Source of the DNA: Polynucleobacter sp. JS-JIR-5-A7
Lineage (GTDB): Bacteria; Pseudomonadota; Gammaproteobacteria; Burkholderiales; Burkholderiaceae
DNA length: 64,000 nucleotides
Assembly: GCF_018687935.1 (NCBI RefSeq)
Contig: NZ_CP061308.1
Coordinates: 1,048,048-1,112,047 of the forward strand
Reading direction: 5' to 3'
Shown in pieces: positions 36,728 to 45,057 of the stretch. The translations under genes were made by a program, and so were the position numbers. Within the stretch, counting starts at the first letter, position 1, and each line of letters opens with the position of its first letter. The notes beneath the pieces are model-generated. The model was given only the letters and a program-made list of their open reading frames with translations. It had not been told where the DNA came from and searched no databases.

Positions 36728-37357
36728 AAACTGAATAATCGACCTCTATACGAAGATGTAGCCGATCGCCTCCGGGAGCAAATATTTGCTAAGGAACTAG
36801 CTCCTGGAAGTTGGCTAGATGAACAACGCTTAGCAGAACAATTTGGAATCAGTCGAACCCCGATGCGCGAAGCTATTAAAGTACTGGCCTCTGAGGGGCT
36901 AGTGACAATCAAAATGCGCCGTGGAGCCTATGTCACTGAGGTCACCAGAAAAGATTTAGAGCAAATTTTTACCATCCTCTCACTGCTGGAAGGTGAAGCA
37001 GCCAGGGAAACCGCTGCTAAAGCAAGCGAAGATGAGTTAAATCAATTGGACTATTGGCATCACCGTCTTGAAAAGGCAGCCGCAGATCGAGATATTGAGC
37101 AATTTTTCGAGATTAATGGCAAATTTCATGAATTAATCCAAGAAATCGCCGGAAATCGCTGGATGAATGGGGTCATTGCAGATCTTCGTAAGGTGCTTAA
37201 ATTACATCGGAAGGATTCTCTAACCAGTACAGGAAGACTACAAAACTCTCTAGTGGAGCATCGTGACATCCTCAACGCCCTATTGAAAAGAGACCAAACT
37301 GGGGCTGAAACTGCTATGCGCAAACACTTTGCGAGAGGCTTAGAAGCTTTGAGATAA
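36719..37357 (+). CDS. GntR-family regulator with FCD domain, probable propionate/methylmalonyl-CoA regulator
   Basis: A 212-residue FadR-subfamily regulator. The winged HTH occupies about 8-75 (RLAEQFGISRTPMREAIKVL), and the all-helical FCD ligand domain follows with conserved Asp/His positions (EINGKFHELI, VEHRDIL). Its divergent position next to methylmalonyl-CoA mutase suggests an effector from propionyl-CoA metabolism, but no ligand can be read from sequence. The start is taken at 36719 within the palindrome; an upstream TTG has no ribosome site. Confidence 0.85.
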   Translation: MDTKLNNRPLYEDVADRLREQIFAKELAPGSWLDEQRLAEQFGISRTPMREAIKVLASEGLVTIKMRRGAYVTEVTRKDLEQIFTILSLLEGEAARETAAKASEDELNQLDYWHHRLEKAAADRDIEQFFEINGKFHELIQEIAGNRWMNGVIADLRKVLKLHRKDSLTSTGRLQNSLVEHRDILNALLKRDQTGAETAMRKHFARGLEALR

Positions 37358-37374
37358 AAGTTTTTACTATAAAT

Positions 37375-37409
37375 AACAAAGGCTTAGAAGATTATTCTAA
37401 GCCTTTGTA
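37375..37409. terminator. Convergent hairpin between GntR gene and cytochrome c
   Basis: AAAGGCTTAGAA pairs perfectly with TTCTAAGCCTTT around loop GATTA. The tail is only partly T-rich on either strand. It lies between two converging genes and probably ends transcription from both sides. Confidence 0.7.
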
Positions 37410-37442
37410 TTGAATACCCAATGAAGAGCTGCTGAAACGGAT

Positions 37443-37796
37443 TTACTTCTTAATAACGAAGTTTCCAGACAAAGAGGCAACATAAGCTGCAATGTCCTGC
37501 ATGTCAGCATCAGAGAATGCCTGAACTTGCGAGCCCATCACAGCATTATTACGTCCATATTGAGCATTTCCATTGCCTACTTTGTAAGCTTTCAAGGCGT
37601 AATAAATGTAATCAGGATATTGACCAGCCAATTTTGGGTAGGCAGGCAGGATCGGTGCATTTAAACCAGCACCATGGCAAGAAGCGCAATTGGCTTTCTC
37701 AACTAAAGCTTGACCTTTTTCAACGCTGGCAGCGTTAGCAACATGAACCAAGCCAATACTGGAAAGCAAAACTGCTATAACTAGTGCAAATTTCAT
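37443..37796 (-). CDS. Small periplasmic cytochrome c, class I
   Basis: A 117-residue monohaem cytochrome with a Sec signal peptide (MKFALVIAVLLSSIGLVHVANA). The haem site is CASCHG and the probable Met ligand is in NAVMGSQ. A YPKLAGQYPDYIYYALKAYK block recalls the cytochrome c4/c553 family. It lies 13 bases downstream of another small cytochrome c; the pair resembles the two halves of a dihaem c4-type carrier encoded separately. Electron partners are unknown. Confidence 0.88.
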   Translation of the reverse strand: MKFALVIAVLLSSIGLVHVANAASVEKGQALVEKANCASCHGAGLNAPILPAYPKLAGQYPDYIYYALKAYKVGNGNAQYGRNNAVMGSQVQAFSDADMQDIAAYVASLSGNFVIKK

Positions 37797-37809
37797 AAAC
37801 GTGTCTCTA

Positions 37810-38175
37810 TCACTTCAATGGGTTGTTAGGTGAGCTGGCAGTTTGCGCAGCATAGTATTCGCCAATATCAGCCATATCTTGGTCAGACAAGCTAGCGGCG
37901 ATAGCTCGCATAGATGGATGCTTTCTGTTGCCCTTCTTGTATTCAGCTAAGGAGGAAGCAATGTAAGCGGCATTTTGGCCGCCCAACATAGGCACTCTGT
38001 AAACCAACGGATAGTCAGCACGGTAATCAGGGATGGAATGGCAGCCAACACAAAGCCAAACCTTGCCGTTGCCCGCAGCCGCATTGCCTTTAACTGCATC
38101 AGCCTGAGCGGCAAATCCAGTTAATGCTATACCAGCACAAACAAGCAATCGAGTAAGAATGGAGAGTTTTTTCAT
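37810..38175 (-). CDS. Small periplasmic cytochrome c, class I
   Basis: A 121-residue monohaem cytochrome with signal peptide (hydrophobic 6-22, cleavage after AAQADA). Haem site CVGCHS, probable Met ligand in HPSMRAIA, and the GGQNAAYIASSLAEYKKGNR block shared with its neighbour. There is no clear Shine-Dalgarno before the ATG at 38175. A perfect FNR-type box lies 20 bases upstream, so oxygen-dependent control is probable. Confidence 0.87.
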   Translation of the reverse strand: MKKLSILTRLLVCAGIALTGFAAQADAVKGNAAAGNGKVWLCVGCHSIPDYRADYPLVYRVPMLGGQNAAYIASSLAEYKKGNRKHPSMRAIAASLSDQDMADIGEYYAAQTASSPNNPLK

Positions 38176-38195
38176 AGAAATCTATATTTATCAGT

Positions 38196-38209
38196 TTGAT
38201 TTAAATCAA
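38196..38209. promoter_or_regulatory. FNR/ANR-type box
   Basis: TTGATTTAAATCAA is a perfect match to TTGAT-N4-ATCAA, the binding site of FNR/ANR/DNR regulators. It sits between the divergent cytochrome c pair (20 bases from its ATG) and the coxD-like gene (139 bases away). Its closeness to the cytochrome start argues for repression on that side; activation towards the other side is also possible. Confidence 0.65.
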
Positions 38210-38348
38210 CCACCGTGAGTATAGCGGAGAGATGCTCTCCCAACCACGATTTCCCCATTTCTGATCTCTAAATCAAGAGAAATACTGAAGATTGGGCACT
38301 ATTTCCCTATACTTAATCATCCGATAAAAGACCTCTAGATTGCCTCTC

Positions 38349-39230
38349 ATGACCCACCCACTCAACACATCCTCTGCCCAAAATTCAAAGCGCTTTGACG
38401 GTAGTCAAAGCTATGTTGCGACCGATGACCTCAAACTGGCAGTGAATGCAGCGATAGCGCTTCAGCGCCCCCTGTTAATCAAAGGTGAGCCAGGTACAGG
38501 CAAAACCATGCTGGCTGAAGAAGTCGCAGCCGCTCTCAAAATGCCACTCTTGCAGTGGCATATCAAGTCCACTACCAAAGCACAGCAAGGTTTATATGAA
38601 TACGACGCTGTCAGTCGTTTACGCGATTCTCAACTGGGCGATGAAAAGGTTAAAGATATTCGCAACTACATAGTCAAAGGTGTTTTATGGCAAGCCTTTG
38701 AAGCAAACGAACCCACTGTTTTGCTCATCGATGAAATTGATAAGGCAGACATTGAATTTCCGAATGACCTTTTGCGTGAAATTGATCGCATGGAATTCTA
38801 TGTCTATGAAACCCGCGAGCTGATTAAGGCAAAGCATCGCCCTCTCGTCATCATTACCTCCAATAATGAAAAAGAATTACCAGATGCCTTTTTGCGCCGC
38901 TGCTTCTTTCATTACATCACTTTCCCTGATGCTAAAACTATGCAAAGTATCGTGGATGTGCATCACCCCAGTATCAAACAAGATCTCCTAGAGGCGGCCC
39001 TCAAAGCCTTTTACCAAATACGCTCGCTGCCAGGCCTGAAGAAGAAGCCCTCTACCTCTGAACTCATTGACTGGCTCAAGCTTTTATTGGCAGAAGACAT
39101 TCCTCCAGATGCACTCTATAGTCAAGATGACAAGATCGTTGTTCCTCCACTGCACGGCGCTTTATTAAAGAATGAACAAGATGTTCATTTATTTGAGCGC
39201 TTAGTGATGATGAATCGTAACCATCGCTAA
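38349..39230 (+). CDS. MoxR/CoxD-like AAA+ ATPase
   Basis: A 293-residue MoxR-family ATPase, with Walker A GEPGTGKT (46-53), Walker B TVLLIDEIDKAD and sensor 1 IITSNNEKELPDAF. Its length equals CoxD of CO dehydrogenase clusters, where CoxD and the VWA protein CoxE help mature the molybdenum enzyme. The start is the ATG at 38349, nine bases after an in-frame TTG. Directly followed by the VWA gene, the standard MoxR-VWA pairing. The client enzyme is not encoded nearby. Confidence 0.82.
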   Translation: MTHPLNTSSAQNSKRFDGSQSYVATDDLKLAVNAAIALQRPLLIKGEPGTGKTMLAEEVAAALKMPLLQWHIKSTTKAQQGLYEYDAVSRLRDSQLGDEKVKDIRNYIVKGVLWQAFEANEPTVLLIDEIDKADIEFPNDLLREIDRMEFYVYETRELIKAKHRPLVIITSNNEKELPDAFLRRCFFHYITFPDAKTMQSIVDVHHPSIKQDLLEAALKAFYQIRSLPGLKKKPSTSELIDWLKLLLAEDIPPDALYSQDDKIVVPPLHGALLKNEQDVHLFERLVMMNRNHR

Positions 39231-39249
39231 TTGCTCTTAGGCTCATGCG

Positions 39250-40425
39250 ATGTTAATTCAATTCTTTCTCAATCTGAAAGAGGTTAAGGTACCGGTTTCA
39301 GTAAGAGAGTTTTTGACTCTCTTAGAGGCATTAAAGTCAGGGGTCATCAACCCGTCGATCGATGAGTTTTACCAACTCTCGCGAATGACGCTCGTGAAAG
39401 ACGAGCAACACTTTGATCGCTTTGACCAGGTATTTGGCTCGTACTTTAAAGGTGTTGAGCAAATCATCGCCCTCGCTCCCGATATTCCAATGGAGTGGCT
39501 AGAAAAGAAACTACAACGCGTTTTAACCGATGAAGAAAAAGTGGCACTCCAAAAACTGGGCGGTCCAGAAGCGCTTAAGAAACGTCTTGAAGAATTACTG
39601 AAAGAGCAAAAAGATTGGCATGGTGGTGGCAATAAATGGATTGGGGCTGGCGGCTCCTCGCCTTTTGGGCATAGTGGCTATCACCCAGAGGGCATTCGAA
39701 TTGGCGGGGAAAGCGCAGGCAATCGCACTGCCATCAAAGTATGGGAGGCTCGAGAATTTAAGGATTACGACAGTGATCTTGCCTTGGGCACCCGCAATAT
39801 CAAAGTTGCATTACGGCGTCTTCGTCGCTTTGCTCGAGAGGGTTCAGTGTTAGAGCTCGATTTAGATAAGACCATACATTCGACTGCTGCGAATGCTGGC
39901 ATGCTCGATATTCAGATGCGACCTGAGCGACATAATCAAGTCAAAGTATTGCTTCTCATGGATGTCGGCGGCTCGATGGATGACCACATCAAGCAGATAG
40001 GAGAATTATTCTCCGCTGCCAAAGCAGAGTTTAAGCATCTGGAGTATTACTATTTTCATAATTGCGTTTATGAAAATCTCTGGCAAAGTAATCGTCGTCG
40101 CAGAGATCAAGTCACTTCTACGCAAGACATCATCAATAAATATGGTCCTGACTACAAACTGATTTTTGTAGGTGATGCCACCATGTCACCTTATGAAATC
40201 TTGAGCCCAAATGGCTCAGTTGAATATAACAATCAAGAGGCTGGCGCCGTTTGGATTAACCGCCTCTTAGATCACTTCCCTCACTTTGCCTGGCTTAATC
40301 CAGAGCCAGAATCCATTTGGGAGTATCGACAATCCATCGACATCATGAAAAACCTTATGAAGGATCATATGTATCCAGTGACCTTAAATGGTCTCGAGAG
40401 CGCAATGCGTCAGCTCTCGAAATAA
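39250..40425 (+). CDS. CoxE-like VWA-domain protein
   Basis: A 391-residue protein partnered with the upstream MoxR ATPase. An all-helical N-terminal region (1-125) with a Gly-rich linker precedes a von Willebrand A fold. Its metal site motif is MDVGGSMDDH (Asp238, Gly240, Ser242), so the first Ser of the usual DxSxS is Gly, which may weaken or alter metal binding. Similar to CoxE (about 399 residues) in size. No signal peptide: cytoplasmic. Confidence 0.8.
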   Translation: MLIQFFLNLKEVKVPVSVREFLTLLEALKSGVINPSIDEFYQLSRMTLVKDEQHFDRFDQVFGSYFKGVEQIIALAPDIPMEWLEKKLQRVLTDEEKVALQKLGGPEALKKRLEELLKEQKDWHGGGNKWIGAGGSSPFGHSGYHPEGIRIGGESAGNRTAIKVWEAREFKDYDSDLALGTRNIKVALRRLRRFAREGSVLELDLDKTIHSTAANAGMLDIQMRPERHNQVKVLLLMDVGGSMDDHIKQIGELFSAAKAEFKHLEYYYFHNCVYENLWQSNRRRRDQVTSTQDIINKYGPDYKLIFVGDATMSPYEILSPNGSVEYNNQEAGAVWINRLLDHFPHFAWLNPEPESIWEYRQSIDIMKNLMKDHMYPVTLNGLESAMRQLSK

Positions 40426-40477
40426 TTAAGCAGTAAGATTCTTTCATTAAATATCTTTTAAAGATTTAAATAACACT

Positions 40478-40933
40478 ATGAGCAAGATTAGCGATCGCCT
40501 GAAAACCCTTAGCATTGATTTGCCTCCACCTGGACCACCAGCAGCTGCTTATGTGATGGCGGCAACAACTGGTAATACGGTATTTTTATCTGGCCATATT
40601 GCCAAGCACGATGGCAAACCTTGGGTTGGCAAGTTAGGTCAGGATATGAACACTGAGACTGGCAAAGCAGCCGCTCGCTCAATCGCAATTGATTTGATTT
40701 CTACATTACAGAATCATCTTGGCTCGCTCGATAAAGTCAAACGGATTGTCAAAGTAATGGGCTTAGTGAACTCTACAAACGAATACACAGAACAGCACCT
40801 TGTTGTTAACGGCTGCTCAGAACTCTTATTCGAAGTCTTTGGCGATGCTGGCAAACATGCTCGTAGCGCTTTTGGCGTAGCGCAAATCCCATTAGGTGCT
40901 TGCGTTGAGATTGAACTGATCGCAGAGATTTAA
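40478..40933 (+). CDS. RidA-family (YjgF/YER057c/UK114) protein
   Basis: A 151-residue RidA-superfamily member, with the GNTVFLSGHIAKHDGKPWVGKLG N-terminal block and late RSAFGVAQIPLGACVEIELIAEI. The Arg that RidA uses for enamine/imine hydrolysis corresponds to the Arg in ARSAFG, so deaminase activity is possible, but this longer branch with an N-terminal PPPGPPAAAY segment is functionally undefined. Confidence 0.85.
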   Translation: MSKISDRLKTLSIDLPPPGPPAAAYVMAATTGNTVFLSGHIAKHDGKPWVGKLGQDMNTETGKAAARSIAIDLISTLQNHLGSLDKVKRIVKVMGLVNSTNEYTEQHLVVNGCSELLFEVFGDAGKHARSAFGVAQIPLGACVEIELIAEI

Positions 40934-40940
40934 ATAATCT

Positions 40941-41582
40941 CTAAGAACGTGTGATCCCTAGTTTCTGGATATCAGCTTCGGTGTCAACATCGAGGATGAA
41001 AGCTGCATGATCTGTTTCGTAAATTTTGACTAAGTCTGGGTGTTGATCCATATAAGGTCGACACACCATATTCGGCATTGACAAAATTGCCTCTACTGCC
41101 TTTCTAGAGAACAATACTGGGTTACCACGTTGTCCATTGACTTGTGGCATCACTATTTCTTCTATATCTTTTCGGTCTACAAACTGCTCCAATAAAACCA
41201 TCAACTCTTGATCGGTAATGTGAGGCTGGTCGCTCAGACACACCGCAAGTACATCAAATTGACTTTGTAGACTCTCTAGAGCCAGTCGCACCGATGAGCC
41301 CTGACCCTGAGCAGACTTCAAATTATGAATGACGGTGATTGCTGCATTGGTCGTTTTACCTACGCGTTTTAATTCGGCTTCAATAGCTTGCGCATGAAAT
41401 CCAGTCACGACCAAAAACTCCACTGGATTGAGCATATCAACAGAGGTACAGAAGGTTTCTAACAAGCTTTTTCCATCTTGACGAAGCAAGGCTTTTGGAA
41501 TCGAGCCCATGCGACTTCCTTCACCAGCAGCCAATAGGACAATGGCCAGCTTCAGATTGGTAGATTTACCCGATAGACTCAT
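40941..41582 (-). CDS. MocA-like molybdopterin nucleotidyltransferase
   Basis: A 213-residue NTP transferase of the MobA/MocA fold. The N-terminal LLAAGEGSRMGSIPKALLR loop binds the nucleotide; CLSDQPHIT holds the metal-binding Asp and GQRGNPVLFS is typical of MocA, which makes molybdopterin cytosine dinucleotide. It is divergent from the XdhC-like gene with 46 bases between starts, an arrangement fitting joint maturation of a molybdenum hydroxylase. Confidence 0.8.
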   Translation of the reverse strand: MSLSGKSTNLKLAIVLLAAGEGSRMGSIPKALLRQDGKSLLETFCTSVDMLNPVEFLVVTGFHAQAIEAELKRVGKTTNAAITVIHNLKSAQGQGSSVRLALESLQSQFDVLAVCLSDQPHITDQELMVLLEQFVDRKDIEEIVMPQVNGQRGNPVLFSRKAVEAILSMPNMVCRPYMDQHPDLVKIYETDHAAFILDVDTEADIQKLGITRS

Positions 41583-41628
41583 TAGAGTGATAATAAATAA
41601 GAATCTAAAAAAAATAAAAAGACATTAC

Positions 41629-42588
41629 ATGAACAGTACTGATTTAAGCGTCCTCAAATCTGCAGTGAGCTGGTTAACAGCGGGTCACCCTGTGGCTATT
41701 GCTACCGTAGTCCAAACTTGGGGCTCAGCACCCCGCCCTGTGGGCTCTTGGCTAGCGATTCGACAAGATGGTCAAGTAGCAGGCTCCGTATCGGGTGGAT
41801 GTGTCGAAGATGACTTGATTAGCCGCGTCCAAACTGAAATTCTGACGCGCGATACCCCTGAAATGGTGATCTATGGTGTGAGTCAAGAAGAAGCGGCGCG
41901 CTTTGGGCTTCCCTGTGGCGGCACTTTACGTCTCTTGGTAGAGCCTAGACCCGAATTAGCAGTGCTTGAGAAATTACTTGAGTCCATCACTTCACACCAA
42001 GTTACAAGACGCAGTGTCAATATCGCTAGCGGTCAATCAACTTTGCAGGCCGGAAATCGGAATGATGAATTTACTTGCACGGCTACTGAGATGTGCACCA
42101 CTTATGGACCCCGTTGGCGCATGGTAATCATTGGTGCTGGTCAGTTATCTTTGTACACCGCAGACTTTGCCTTAGCCTCTGACTTTGAGGTCATTGTGAT
42201 TGATCCACGAGAAGAATATGCCGAAGGTCTTAATCGTGATGACGTGACTTTTATCAAAGGTATGCCAGATGATGTTTTACTCGAGATTGGTGTCGACCCC
42301 CATACTGCTGTTGTGGCCCTAACACACGATCCTAAGCTTGATGACATGGCGCTGATGGAAGCCTTAAAGTCCCCCGCCTTTTATGTGGGTGCTTTAGGTA
42401 GTCGTAATAACACTCAAAAACGCAAAGAGCGTTTACTCGATTTTGATGTCAGCAAAGAGGAGGTGGAGCGCTTGCATGGGCCAGTGGGCCTCTACATCGG
42501 AGCACTCACCCCACCAGAAATCGCAGTATCGATTCTGGCGGAAGTGATCGCCGTTAAATACGGTGTTGCGATTCCGAAGAAAGTTTAA
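41629..42588 (+). CDS. XdhC/CoxI-family molybdenum cofactor insertion protein
   Basis: A 319-residue XdhC/CoxF-like factor that binds and sulfurates Moco before inserting it into xanthine dehydrogenase-type enzymes. The N-terminal XdhC domain has TWGSAPRPVGSWLAI and SGGCVEDDL; the C-terminal Rossmann-like domain has IIGAGQLSLYTADFA and YVGALGSRNN. Start taken at ATG 41629. No xdhAB or coxMSL structural genes are in the window, so its client is elsewhere. Confidence 0.86.
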   Translation: MNSTDLSVLKSAVSWLTAGHPVAIATVVQTWGSAPRPVGSWLAIRQDGQVAGSVSGGCVEDDLISRVQTEILTRDTPEMVIYGVSQEEAARFGLPCGGTLRLLVEPRPELAVLEKLLESITSHQVTRRSVNIASGQSTLQAGNRNDEFTCTATEMCTTYGPRWRMVIIGAGQLSLYTADFALASDFEVIVIDPREEYAEGLNRDDVTFIKGMPDDVLLEIGVDPHTAVVALTHDPKLDDMALMEALKSPAFYVGALGSRNNTQKRKERLLDFDVSKEEVERLHGPVGLYIGALTPPEIAVSILAEVIAVKYGVAIPKKV

Positions 42589-42597
42589 TTTTTCGGC

Positions 42598-45057
42598 TTA
42601 GTTAGCCTTCAGCTTGCCCTCTTTGAGGCGTGGCTCTACGAAATGACCTTTGCGTGCGCGGTTGCCAGCAAACGACTTTAGGGTTTTTGCATCCAAACTC
42701 AGTTCAGTAGGCTTACCGGCTCGTCCTGCCCCTGAATAGGTAGCGCCATTTGGTCCCACCGCAATGGCAGAAGCCATAAACTCTTTGTCATCCAAGCCCA
42801 TCAAGATCACGCCTTTGCCACCAGTTGGCAGACGCTTGAGCTCATCTAACGGGAATACAAGCAACTTAGAAGCTTCTGATAAGCAGGCAACTTGCTTCAT
42901 GCCAACTTGTACCTGAGTGGCCCCTAAAGGCGCATCACCCGGCACTTTAGCATCAACAGTAATAAAAGATTTGCCAGCCTTATTGCGTGTAGTCATATCC
43001 GACACATTAGCCAAGAAACCATAACCTGCTTTAGTAGAAAGTAATACCAAATCATCGGACTGACCAGCGTAATAAGCGACCATTTGCGAGCCTGCCGCTA
43101 AGTTTACAAAGCTGGTCAATGGAGAGCCATCACCGCGTGCACCAGGTAGCTCGCTCACAGGCACTGTATAGACACGGCCATCACTACCGAAGCCCTGAAT
43201 AACATCTACCGTTCGCACCTCGAAGGTTGCATAGAGCGCATCACCAGCCTTAAAGCTAAATTGTGTAGCGTCATGCTCATGGCCTTGTCGCACCCTGACC
43301 CAGCCTTTTTGAGAAACGATCACTGTGACTGGCTCATCAATCACCTTCGTTTCTGCAACAGCACGCTTATCTTCCTGAATCAAAGTGCGACGATCGTCAC
43401 CAAAGTCTTTGATATCAGATTCGATTTCTTTAATGATGCGTTTACGTAAAACAGTATCACTTTGTAACAAACCCTCTAAATCATCACGCTCGGATTTAAG
43501 CTCTTTAAGCTCTTGCTCAATCTTGATGCCCTCTAAGCGCGCCAATTGCCGCAAGCGAATATCAAGAATGTCTTCAGCTTGACGATCCGTAAGTTTGAAC
43601 TCTTTCATCAGATCAGCTTTGGGCTCATCGCTATTGCGAATGATCTTGATAACCTTATCAATATTGAGAAGAACCGTTAAGCGCCCTTCCAAAATATGCA
43701 TGCGGTCTTTAACTTTGCCTAAGCGGAACTGAGTACGACGTGTGACTGTTGCCACTCTGAACGCTATCCACTCAGAAATAATCTCTTTTAAGCCTTTTTG
43801 ACGTGGTCGACCATCATTACCAATCATCACCAAATTCATCGGTGCATTAGATTCCAAGGAGGTATGCGCCAATAGCAGATTTACGAACTCATTGACATCA
43901 ATATTCTTGCTCTTTGGCTCAAACACCAGGCGCACTGCAGCATCCTTACTAGACTCATCGCGCACTCCATCGAGCACGTTCAAGATCGTAGATTTGAGAT
44001 TATTTTGTTCAGGAGTTAGGGTCTTCTTGCCAACCTTCACTTTAGGATTGGTGATCTCTTCGATTTCTTGCAAGACACGTTGCGATGAAGCAGATGGTGG
44101 TAATTCATTAACAACGACCTGCCATTGACCACGGGCCAACTCTTCTACAGACCAACGGGCACGCACTTTAACGCTGCCACGGCCAGTTTCATAGATCTGC
44201 GCAATTTCAGCTGTAGAAGAAATAATCTGACCACCACCTGGATAATCTGGGCCAGGCATGATCTCTAATAAATCAGCTGTTGAGAGCTTGGGTGACTTCA
44301 TTAAAGCGATTGCTGCAGAAGCAACCTCTCGCAAGTTATGCGAAGGAATTTCAGTAGCCATACCTACTGCAATCCCAGAGGCACCGTTTAATAAAACAAA
44401 TGGTAAGCGTGCTGGTAATAGCTTCGGTTCTTGAAATGAGCCGTCATAGTTTGGTGCAAAGTCGACAGTACCCTCATCGATTTCACTGAGTAATAAGCCA
44501 GCAATTTTGGTTAAGCGGGCTTCGGTATAACGCATCGCTGCTGCACCGTCGCCATCGCGCGAACCGAAATTACCTTGCCCATCGATTAATGGATAGCGCA
44601 ATGAAAAGCTCTGGGCTAGGCGAACTAAAGCGTCATAAGCTGATTGGTCGCCATGCGGATGAAATTTACCTAATACATCACCCACAACACGAGCACTCTT
44701 CACGGGCTTAGCATCGGCGCGCAAACCCATTTCGCTCATCGAGAACAAGATACGGCGCTGGACAGGCTTTTGACCATCAGATACATCTGGTAATGCACGA
44801 CCTTTGACAACGCTAATGGCGTAATCCAAATAGGCACGCTCAGCATAGACGGCTAGCGTCAAACTGTCTTTATTGTCTTCATTGAGATTCATGGTTTTAG
44901 GATCGTGTGGATCCTTGGGGCCATTCGGAGTTGAGGATTGTCCTTTTGATGCAGTAGCCTGATCAAGCTCAACAATTTCCGTCTCTTCGATAGAGGATGA
45001 AAATAGATCTGCCTGCTCAACTGCTGGCTTCTTGCCTGGAGTCTTTTTCGTAACCAT
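42598..45057 (-). CDS. parC: DNA topoisomerase IV subunit A
   Basis: An 819-residue type IIA topoisomerase subunit that decatenates sister chromosomes with ParE. The breakage-reunion domain begins YLDYAISVVKGRALPDV; the catalytic Tyr is in AAAMRYTEARL. A 65-residue acidic and low-complexity N-terminal extension precedes the conserved start (EYAERAYLDY), lengthening it beyond E. coli ParC (752). The stop of parE overlaps its start by one base, so the two are coupled. Confidence 0.95.
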   Translation of the reverse strand: MVTKKTPGKKPAVEQADLFSSSIEETEIVELDQATASKGQSSTPNGPKDPHDPKTMNLNEDNKDSLTLAVYAERAYLDYAISVVKGRALPDVSDGQKPVQRRILFSMSEMGLRADAKPVKSARVVGDVLGKFHPHGDQSAYDALVRLAQSFSLRYPLIDGQGNFGSRDGDGAAAMRYTEARLTKIAGLLLSEIDEGTVDFAPNYDGSFQEPKLLPARLPFVLLNGASGIAVGMATEIPSHNLREVASAAIALMKSPKLSTADLLEIMPGPDYPGGGQIISSTAEIAQIYETGRGSVKVRARWSVEELARGQWQVVVNELPPSASSQRVLQEIEEITNPKVKVGKKTLTPEQNNLKSTILNVLDGVRDESSKDAAVRLVFEPKSKNIDVNEFVNLLLAHTSLESNAPMNLVMIGNDGRPRQKGLKEIISEWIAFRVATVTRRTQFRLGKVKDRMHILEGRLTVLLNIDKVIKIIRNSDEPKADLMKEFKLTDRQAEDILDIRLRQLARLEGIKIEQELKELKSERDDLEGLLQSDTVLRKRIIKEIESDIKDFGDDRRTLIQEDKRAVAETKVIDEPVTVIVSQKGWVRVRQGHEHDATQFSFKAGDALYATFEVRTVDVIQGFGSDGRVYTVPVSELPGARGDGSPLTSFVNLAAGSQMVAYYAGQSDDLVLLSTKAGYGFLANVSDMTTRNKAGKSFITVDAKVPGDAPLGATQVQVGMKQVACLSEASKLLVFPLDELKRLPTGGKGVILMGLDDKEFMASAIAVGPNGATYSGAGRAGKPTELSLDAKTLKSFAGNRARKGHFVEPRLKEGKLKAN

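Noticed and set aside
38349..42588. A full CO dehydrogenase or xanthine dehydrogenase operon
   Set aside because: Only maturation-type genes are present; no catalytic subunits in the window.
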